Shown here: one piece after another, positions 57,051 through 64,000 of the stretch
How positions within the stretch are numbered: position 1 is the first letter of the stretch
Layout of the letters: each line of letters opens with the position of its first letter
The notes under the pieces: model-generated
Databases searched by the model: none
The model's input: the letters and a program-made list of their open reading frames with translations, nothing else
What the model was told of the DNA's origin: nothing
Assembly (NCBI GenBank): GCA_021234155.1
Contig: JAJEKV010000075.1
Span: 3,939,720-4,003,719 of the forward strand
Reading direction: 5' to 3'
Source: Isoetes taiwanensis
Lineage: Eukaryota > Streptophyta > Lycopodiopsida > Isoetales > Isoetaceae
Length of the DNA: 64,000 nucleotides
Translations under genes and position numbers: made by a program

Positions 57051-57335
57051 AGATCATATGTTTTGGGGGCCGTTTTTCCCTTCTAAAATTAACGAAGGCC
57101 TAGTAAACATTCATAGAAGCACGACGAAGGTCATCTAATCTTATCTTATCTTACACAAAATAAAATTTAGCACTATAATAAACATGTCATTCTGGGAAAG
57201 GACTCGCAAGAGGCTTGTCATTCATCACAGCAGCAGTATACAATGTTTTGAAGAATAGAGAGGGGTAGCCGACCATAGGAACAATATCAGACTACCCCGT
57301 AAAAAGAAATGTGCACAGGCAATATAGAAGGGTAA

Positions 57336-57414
57336 TGGCGACAACTTCTCATCGGGATAAAAAAACCCCGTCCTTTCGGGTTTTCGAGGAAAACCCTAAT
57401 GAGAAATGGTCGCC
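57336..57414 (-). ncRNA. Branched hairpin element, copy 2
   Basis: Arms 57,336-57,353 and 57,397-57,414 pair over 18 positions. On the minus strand only one true mismatch remains (C-U), with two G-U pairs. The core (GGGTTTT/AAAACCC and CGGG/CCCG hairpins) is nearly identical to copy 1, but the arms differ at about seven of 18 positions with matching changes on the other side. Confidence 0.55.
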
Positions 57415-57725
57415 AACAACCTTGAATGTGTTGCCTGGAAAACCGAAGGAGATGAGTTGATGGCGAACACAAAATATAGCAGGACCCCAGAAGACGGCGG
57501 AAGCCTGCAAGCAACACAAAAAACCCCTAAAAACACCCGTGAATGGTTAGAGAAAAGCAAACTCATGCCCCTACGCAGCAGGGCGGGAAGGGAGGGAAGC
57601 AATGAGAATAGAAGAAGAGCAGCGTTGAGAAGACGCCGATAACCGGTCCGAAAGAGGAAATAGCCTTATATAGTAGCTCGTCCCTTCCCAGAATGGCGAT
57701 CCGATGCCTCGGGTCGATGCAATTT
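57415..57725 (-). promoter_or_regulatory. Promoter-like unit upstream of hairpin copy 2
   Basis: On the minus strand CTATATAAGG (57,673-57,664) is a good TATA box, followed by a pyrimidine-rich leader. Upstream, CGGATCGCCATTCTGGGAAG (about 57,705-57,685) is shared with the 44-kb units (CGGATCGCCATTCTAGAATG). From TATA box to the end of the hairpin is about 330 bp. Small open frames inside are not conserved with the 44-kb copy, so the product may be non-coding. Confidence 0.45.
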
Positions 57726-58024
57726 CTCTTGATACTTGTCTCAATGCCGTAAAAGTGTTGTTTGGATTTAATTAAAAGTGCTGTTTGGATTGATTTGATA
57801 ATTGTTCGATGATTCGATAATTGTTTGCATGGCCCTGTTGATTCAATACACGTACTTCAAGCATCTAGTTGAGTTTATGAGAGTATAAACAACATCCATG
57901 ATTAAGAAGATCATGGTGCTTCATGGACCTGTAAAGAAAGTACGAGAACTTTCGATATGTTTTAAGGGTCTTTGATTCCATCTCTAAAAGAAAGGAAATC
58001 TATTTAGAACCAAACGTTTCATGG

Positions 58025-58240
58025 TGCTTCATGGACCTGTGTTAGCTCGCAATGTGGTCTCGAGTTCGAGACCGCCCAGAATCGCACTCAGTACTGTTGG
58101 GGGTCAAATCCCAACAGACGCAAGGTAAGGTGGTTGGGGGCAGGGCCCAACCAAGCAATGTAGTGTGGTGTGTGGTCACATGTCCAGTTGGATGCTGCCT
58201 AGTGGCGTGACGTTAAAACTACTATCTATCTATCTCTAAA
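58025..58240 (+). mobile_element. SINE-like repeat with TATC tail
   Basis: A B-box-like GGTCTCGAGTTCGAGACC lies near 58,052. The 3' end is ACTACTATCTATCTATCTC, a simple-repeat tail typical of some plant SINEs. The A box is not clear. Confidence 0.45.
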
Positions 58241-58599
58241 GGAAGTACGAGGAATTTCAATACATTTTAAGGTGTTTGAGTCCATCTATGGAGAGAGAGA
58301 AAATCTACTTATAACGGAACGTTTTATATACTAGTCTTCATTTTGATTATGTAGTACTCCTTCACTAATTTTTAGCATTGTGGAAGAGATGTGAAACAAG
58401 ACTAGTAATGCGTTGGCATTTAGAAACGCATTAATGATCAATGAGATACATATGGTATGAGAAAGTATCATGTGCTTTTGTTGCCTCATATACATAGTCC
58501 AATTAGCTAGTTGTTGCTAGGAAGCCTAAAAAACTATTGTTTGGTGAAAAATGAATGCATGCTATAGGATTCAAGTCCAAAACTCCTGTTACTTGGTTA

Positions 58600-58750
58600 C
58601 ATATAGATAGCTGTTATCGTTTAGTTTCATTAGGTTAACAATTATTAGATTGCATGTTCAACTCTCGCTAGGGATAATTGGGAGGCCATCATATATCCTA
58701 TGGCATGTCACCAATGGTACGTAAAAGATACTATCTATCTATCTATGGAG
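58600..58750 (+). mobile_element. Second SINE-like repeat with TATC tail
   Basis: It has TGCATGTTCAACTCTCGCTA (B-box-like), and then GATACTATCTATCTATCTAT at the 3' end. The tail matches the one at 58,215-58,240. Confidence 0.4.
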
Positions 58751-58861
58751 ATGAAGTTGGAGTATCGATATGAAATTGGAATTGGAATTGGAATTCGTTT
58801 TTATCTTTCGTAGTGACCAAATCGCCTATGGGATCCAAACAAACAAATAAGCAAAGAATAG

Positions 58862-58940
58862 CCAACCCATTACTTCCAGGATTTAAAAACACCTGCTCTG
58901 AAGGTTTTTCAGGGGCAAAACCTTAGCAGTAATAAGCTTG
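58862..58940 (-). ncRNA. Branched hairpin element, diverged copy 3
   Basis: The minus strand has the arm CAAGCTTATTACT pairing with AGTAATGGGTTGG (12 of 13 counting G-U), an inner hairpin AAGGTTTT/AAAACCTT and a second CAGG/CCTG hairpin round a T-rich loop. Compared with copies 1 and 2, both inner stems show paired changes (GGG/CCC to AGG/CCT and CGGG/CCCG to CAGG/CCTG). Confidence 0.4.
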
Positions 58941-59499
58941 TTTATGAACTGTACATTTGTACATGTCAATATTCAGGGGCACAATTAAGTCTGCATGTCT
59001 AGCACATCCAAAGTATAGGATGCAGGTGTTCCTGTTGAAGGCGCTCCTACTGAAGGCGTATTCATCATCACATGTAGTTGTCGATTAGGTTTAATAAATC
59101 CAACATATTGTGCTCAAGTAGGTGCAAATGCTGGGCAATTCAAAAGAGTGTGGCACTCATCTTCAATTAACACCAGTTAGTGGCATTGGCAGATTCTGCT
59201 TTCATGCTCTTCCTAGGCCCATATATCTGTTCACATATTCCTTTTCTGCAAAGTGAGTCCAACAAAAATCGAATGTAGCTATGTATGGGTTCTTATGATA
59301 TGCCTTTTTTGTATAGCAAGAATTTGTGAGGCGACGTGCTCCTGTGCGAATGGATGCAATCATTCTCCATTTTTCATGGGTAAATCATTTGGACCTCTGG
59401 CAAGCGTGGAATGAATTTGATTTTTGTAGTATGATGTCTTGATGTGATTCAAAGCACTGTTATCCCAAATCTTACTTAGAAAGAATGGGTCCAGATATT

Positions 59500-59825
59500 G
59501 TTTTAGGCAATTGTGACCTTCATTAGTATGCACCCATGTTCCTACACATTTCATCTGGAGAACCAGATGGATCATTTCTCCTTCTAGGAAGCTTTAAGGC
59601 GTTGTGGATCCATTACTATCATTTGTGAATGGTCTATGTTATCTTATGCCCCCTTTATATATACACTTGGGAAAGCATTAGGAACAATATGTACATATAT
59701 TTTTTGCCATTATATTTTCATAACCCATCCGTCATGGGCTACTCTCCGTGCTTTCTCTATATCAATCCATCCTTCTCAAGATGAATCACTTGCAACCGTT
59801 GATAACCTGGAAATTTTATAATCCT
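59500..59825 (+). pseudogene. Short RT-like retroelement relic
   Basis: TTTCATCTGGAGAACCAGAT matches the stretch near 49,950 (FHLENQ). The following frames are broken. Too short to classify. Confidence 0.35.
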
Positions 59826-60030
59826 GCACAATCCAGCAATATGGATATCGGCGTATTACCAAAGTATGATATATCCCTTGTACTACTATAGTACATCATT
59901 ATCTTTCGTACCTCCATGGTACTACCTGATCGTATCATCACAATACAGTGTATCACCAAGATACAGATGCAACTTTTGTCAAGCCTAATGTATTTCACAC
60001 ATGTATTTCGTAGAATACATGTGCGTGGAC
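59826..60030. repeat. Dispersed repeat, second copy, plus a palindrome
   Basis: Matches 47,395-47,560 (CATCATTATCTTTCGTACCT, AATACAGTGTATC, CCAAGATACAGATG). It is followed by CACATGTATT...AATACATGTG, a hairpin with a short loop near 59,998-60,026. Confidence 0.7.
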
Positions 60031-60799
60031 GGAGAAGGGGTTTTTTTGAAAAAAAAAAGTACGTATACATGTGGTATCTCTTATGTTTGGCCGCCTTGGG
60101 TGTAAGGATTTTCACCGTTCGGGGGGTTCTTGGATCAGCTAAAGGGTTAGAATACGTTTTGAGGGTCAATCGAAGCTTGTGCATACATATATGCTTAAGG
60201 GATTTGGTGTTATGGACGTAATTTTTGAGGTTTTTTTGTCATGTTCCCTTGCCCCATAAAACTCTGTTCTAGAGTTTGGTCATGAATGGAGGCCCTAACT
60301 ATAATGATTTCTTGTGAGGAGCCCAATGCTTTATTTCGTGGCTGTTAATGTTGATACAACAATTTGGAGCTATGCCTGAATGGCAGCTGTTAGATGTATC
60401 ATCAACAATGCCAAAGAATGCTGCACAAAAGCCACGAAATACTAGTCAAATGCCGAATATGGCACTATCACATTTCGTTTTCCCTGAAACGACTAGGTCA
60501 GGATCGCCATAGCTAACCCTTGTTGGTTGTTGCAGATGGAGAAGAATAAACGAAACGGACATGCTAGTAGCAGATGATATATCTGTTGAAGGTCTGTGCC
60601 TCAGCAAAAATCAGTGATATTGGAGTAGGGGTTTCAAACCTGTTAATAACTTTTTTGCCTTGGATGTTGCAGCTACTCAGAGCATAGTTGATGCTTATGT
60701 TATTCAAAAGACAGGTTATTTGAGGGCCAGTGACACTGATATGGCTAATACATAGTTTTACATGAGCAGAGGTAAACATCTGTTACCTTGTTTGTTCCT

Positions 60800-62345
60800 G
60801 CAAGTTAGATCGTATTATACCTATTGCTTTGATTACAAACAGAAATGATACATATTTCAAAGGCATATTTCAAAGGGCTGTTTGGTAATGATACATTTGA
60901 CCTGAAATAACGGGCTTGCATGAGCACGATATGAATGCTCCTTGCCATAACAAAATTTTGTTTTATATTACAGATGCTTTTGGAGGCAGATATTGGCACA
61001 AGCAGCATCAGCTGGAGAATAAAACATGGTTGTATGCCACTGTATATGTTGGAGTTGTCAACTTATTAGGTCAGAAAGTATTTTTAGTTGGCATATTTCA
61101 TTTGGATGCAACAGTGAATTAGGTCTTTTGCAATTTCGTTGCAGTGGAAGGTTTAGGTGGAAAATATTTCATGTTTAACTAATCGTAGCTTTTCCTTAAT
61201 GACTAAGAGCACCATCACCACTTCAAGAACAATTCTACTCTCTTTTCTCCCATGTTAAAAATCTATCCCCACTTCTATGCTACCTACATATTTAGAAAAT
61301 AATTAGATCTAATATGCAAAAACGGACTTTAGCTAATGGTCTATTGTTCCCATATAACTTCATTTCAGGATCATGCTTAGCTGCATATTTGATGGACAAG
61401 CAAGGGCGACGCCTCTTGATGATTATGAGTTTCTGTGGCATGGTATTATCTTATGTACAATTGCATTTCCTTCTGCAAATAAAGATTGACATTTATCTAA
61501 TACTTTTTAACAAGTTGTAGGACATACAGGGTGCGGCGATGGTAATGCAGGCAACTGGAGCGACATTCTATATGCTAAAACCTGTACAAGGATCTGTGAC
61601 ACTCATGGGAACGTTATTGTAAGTTTGGAAGTTTTAGTTTCCATGGTCAATTCATTTGTGTTACTTTTCTTATGTTTATGCAATTTAGGTACGTCTTCTT
61701 GTTCTCTGTTGGGGCAGGGCCTGTACCAGCCCTTTTACTGCCTGAAATTTTCCCAACTCGCATTCTTGCCAAAGCCATGGCTGTGGCCATGTGTTCCCAT
61801 TGGGCGAGGAAGCTGATTCATCACAACATTGTTTATGGCTTATTTGTGTTTAGACCTCAAATTGGTTTTTTCTTATTTATGCTTGTTTATGTTTAGATTT
61901 CAAATTTTATGATGGGATTGACATATCTGGAACTGCTAAAATGGCTTGGAGCTAGTAACCTCTATTTGCTCTTCTTTACGACTTGCTTTGGGGCAGCCGT
62001 GTTTGTAAAGAAATATGTGGTGGAGACAAAGGGACGTTCTTTGGAAGACATTGAAACATTATTATTGCCTGATCTACCACTCTAAGCTCATCAGATATCA
62101 TTCATGGATTGAAATGAAAAGAACCTGCAATGAAAAGAAACCGCATCTGTTACCTTATTTGTTCCTGCAATTGCTTTGATTACAAACAGAAATGATACAG
62201 GTAGTGATACCTTTGACCTGAAATAACTGCTTGCATGAGCATGATACGAATGCTCCTTGCCATAACAAAATTTTGCTTTATATTACAGATGCTTTTGGAG
62301 GCAGATATTGGCACGAGCAGCGTCAGCTGGAGAATAAAACATGGT
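60800..62345. repeat. Direct duplication (60,800-61,040 and 62,150-62,345)
   Basis: GCTTTGATTACAAACAGAAA, GATACNTTTGACCTGAAATAA and TATTACAGATGCTTTTGGAG, then GCAGATATTGGCAC and AGCTGGAGAATAAAACATGG, occur in the same order at both places with a few changes. The sugar transporter exons lie between them, as expected if a segment was duplicated or inserted. Confidence 0.85.
61369..62085 (+). pseudogene. Plastidic glucose transporter-like C-terminal exons
   Basis: Exons read: SCLAAYLMDKQGRRLLMIMS (from 61,369, after TTTCAG); DIQGAAMVMQATGATFYM...LMGTLL (61,521-61,619, ending at GTAAGT); YVFLFSVGAGPVPALLLPEI and FPTRILAKAMAVAMCSHW (61,689-61,803); and LFFTTCFGAAVFVKKYVVE with TKGRSLEDIETLLLPD (about 61,911-62,085, stop). 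The MDKQGRR, GAGPVPALLLPEIF and VETKGRSLEDIE motifs are those of plastidic glucose transporters of the sugar-porter family, which export glucose across the chloroplast inner envelope. The N-terminal half is absent, and frame breaks follow CSHW, so a pseudogene is likely. Confidence 0.75.
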
Positions 62346-62582
62346 TGTATGCTACTGAGATTACATGAACTGGAGCAAAAAGTTCGAATCATGCCAGATG
62401 CAGCTTGAAAAAATGGAAGACACATTCTAAGGTTTATTCAACATTTTGAATTTTATGGATTGGAATATCTTGCATTGATCGATTTACTGATTTAGGTGTT
62501 GCATCCATAGCTGTTGCCTATCACTAATGTTTTGTCCCATTGGGTTGGTTGCAAATCTTATGGGTTTATCTGAAATAACTCC

Positions 62583-63554
62583 AAGAAATCCAGTACTGAT
62601 CATGGCCCTGAAACTACAAATTGTGTTGTTGAGTTGACATATAGTAAGTTTGGCATGCCTTTATTTACTATTGTCAGGTGTTTATGTCTAGAGTGCATTA
62701 TTCTAAGAAGATTAGATCATTTACCTTCCAGATTATGGTGTGGACAAGTATAATTTGGGAGATGGATTTGGCCACTTTGGAATTGCAGTTGAGGATGTAA
62801 GTATTCCATTGAACTGTAAAATAAAGAAGCATGCACATTGTTCCTGACTGATTATGTTGGCTATGGTCTTGGATATCCTAAGATGATTTTGAACTTTATC
62901 TATACTCTTATGAGGGCAAGAAAACCAACAGCCAGAATAAATGAAGCCTGGTACCAAAAGTTCCAGTCCATACTAAAAGATTATAACAACACACATCTGA
63001 TTCTATTGATCTTAAGCACTTCATTTGCTTCCTTTGATAAGTGAAGATCAAGAAGCACAACTGCGGTTGGTATAATGTAACTCTGAACCATGTTACTTTT
63101 GTAAACAAACGCTGAGATATTGAATGGTGGAAATCGTGCTGAGGCACCTGGAACAATGTATCGAAATGATGAGATATGCTGCCATACCCAGTTAACATGA
63201 CCCAGGTTATCCTCGATTACACACCATTGAAGTTTTGAAGTTGATCCACACCTTGATAATTTTGTTTTTTATTTTAGTTTTCTAATCTGTGGCACGATGA
63301 TGTGCAGGCTTTTGGTTTGAAATGTCTACGTAGATGGGATAATCCTAAGTACAACACAAAATTCTAAAACTTCCATATTTGTTAATGTGCTTGCAGCGCA
63401 TTGTTTGTGCACCATGTAAATGCATGTTGTGGTTTCCATTATGTACTATACAATAGCAATGCTCGGTTATGGGCCAGAGGATAAAACGACTGTTTTGGAA
63501 TTGACATACAACTATGGCGTGACAGAGTACAAGGAGGGAAATGCATATGCTCAG
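62583..63554 (+). pseudogene. Glyoxalase I (lactoylglutathione lyase)-like exons, incomplete
   Basis: Exons are: an end with GPETTNCVVELTY (to about 62,643, GTAAGT); YGVDKYNLGDGFGHFGIAVE (62,732-62,796, GTAAGT); AFGLKCLRRWDNPKYN (about 63,308-63,350); and YTIAMLGYGPEDKTTVLELT then YNYGVTEYKEGNAYAQ (63,447-63,554, GTAAAT). They match the first and second domains of plant two-domain glyoxalase I, which isomerises the methylglyoxal-glutathione adduct with a metal held by His and Glu. The exons between the two domains (with DPDGY and the metal Glu) are not found in 62,800-63,300, and the N-terminal exons are missing. It is probably a pseudogene; if real, the gene continues past the window. Confidence 0.7.
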
Positions 63555-63559
63555 GTAAA

Positions 63560-64000
63560 TTTCCATTGTACATATTGGTCGCCCTTGTGTGTCAAATGTT
63601 TTGACATTGTATTGGATGTTAACCTTATCCTCATGGGTAACTAACGTGGTAAAGTTGCAGTGGGGGAAGAAACCAAAATGGCCAGCTTGGACTTGGGAAT
63701 ACTGAGGATGCGCTTGTCCCATAGAAAGTAATTGCCTTTGAGGTTCGTAAGTGAGGTTTGGGGTTATTCTCATGCATAAAGATAAAGCAACTCTCTAGAG
63801 GGATGATTGAATTTAATGGGTTGAGCAGAAAAAGAAAGAAAGCATGCAACTATCTTCAAATATTGTTTCTCTAGATATTAAACTGATATGCTGATATGCT
63901 GAATTTTGCTAGCCATGGAGAATCTATTTGGTTCTCTTTTCATTGTTTCTAATATGGGATTAAATGAAATTCTAGTTTCGAAATCCTAATTCTAGTTTCT
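63560..64000. other. Unassigned sequence at the right edge
   Basis: No exon I can support. The expected next glyoxalase I exon is not seen here. Confidence 0.4.

Overview
This is nuclear DNA from a land plant. It contains an intron-bearing host gene for NC2-alpha (DRAP1 / NF-YC11 type) at about 55.3-56.7 kb on the minus strand, plant glyoxalase I and plastid-type sugar transporter exons at 61.4-63.6 kb, and a dense load of plant retrotransposons, MULE-type sequence and SINE-like repeats. I cannot name the species. Almost everything left of 54 kb is mobile DNA, mostly decayed and nested.

Layout. 0-1.2 kb: an exon relic of a large DNA transposon family and a histone-H3-like relic. 1.2-10 kb: a badly decayed Ty3/gypsy-type element (+). 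10.2-31.7 kb: the main accessory region. It is built from two copies of a multi-gene DNA transposon family that I do not recognise. The inner copy (11,316-24,750, 13.4 kb) has 32-bp terminal inverted repeats matching at 31 of 32 positions and a possible 4-bp target duplication (GCTT). It appears to sit inside a second, inverted copy whose transposase end lies near 31.68 kb. 31.7-33.6 kb: a minisatellite and a small hypothetical gene. 33.6-42.8 kb: a Ty3/gypsy chromovirus (-) with a nearly complete but frame-broken pol. 42.9-44.04 kb: an inverted fragment of the 3' end of the same element. 44.1-44.9 kb: copies of a short repeat unit with a structured hairpin. 45-47.1 kb: MULE relic with a SWIM finger. 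47.4-52.3 kb: LTR fragments, a tRNA-iMet primer site, Ty3/gypsy reverse transcriptase and RNase H relics and a SINE. 52.3-55 kb: mostly unrecognised, with one inverted-repeat element. 55-57 kb: NC2-alpha. 57-60 kb: another hairpin unit, SINE-like repeats and a dispersed repeat. 60-64 kb: transporter and glyoxalase I exons, probably a chimeric pseudogene region.

The most unusual content is in the multi-gene transposon family. Besides a putative transposase it carries at least four other gene modules. One encodes a protein with an N-terminal domain like that seen in plant CACTA-associated proteins (DUF8039-like), a linker, a basic stretch and a complete histone H3 fold whose signature residues look more like centromeric CENH3 than canonical H3. 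A second copy keeps the same fusion order but is broken after helix alpha-1. A third H3-like relic lies at 0.88-1.15 kb. Clusters of 3-6 short palindromes at about 60-bp spacing lie at gene boundaries, always next to at least one gene 3' end. Separately, three hairpin elements (44.10, 57.34 and 58.86 kb) share one branched fold with compensatory base changes, which points to a structured RNA made from the minus strand.

How the parts may work together is inference: the transposase and terminal repeats would move the element, the palindromes may be protein-binding or 3'-end signals, and the CENH3-like fusion could target or alter chromatin. No function has been shown.
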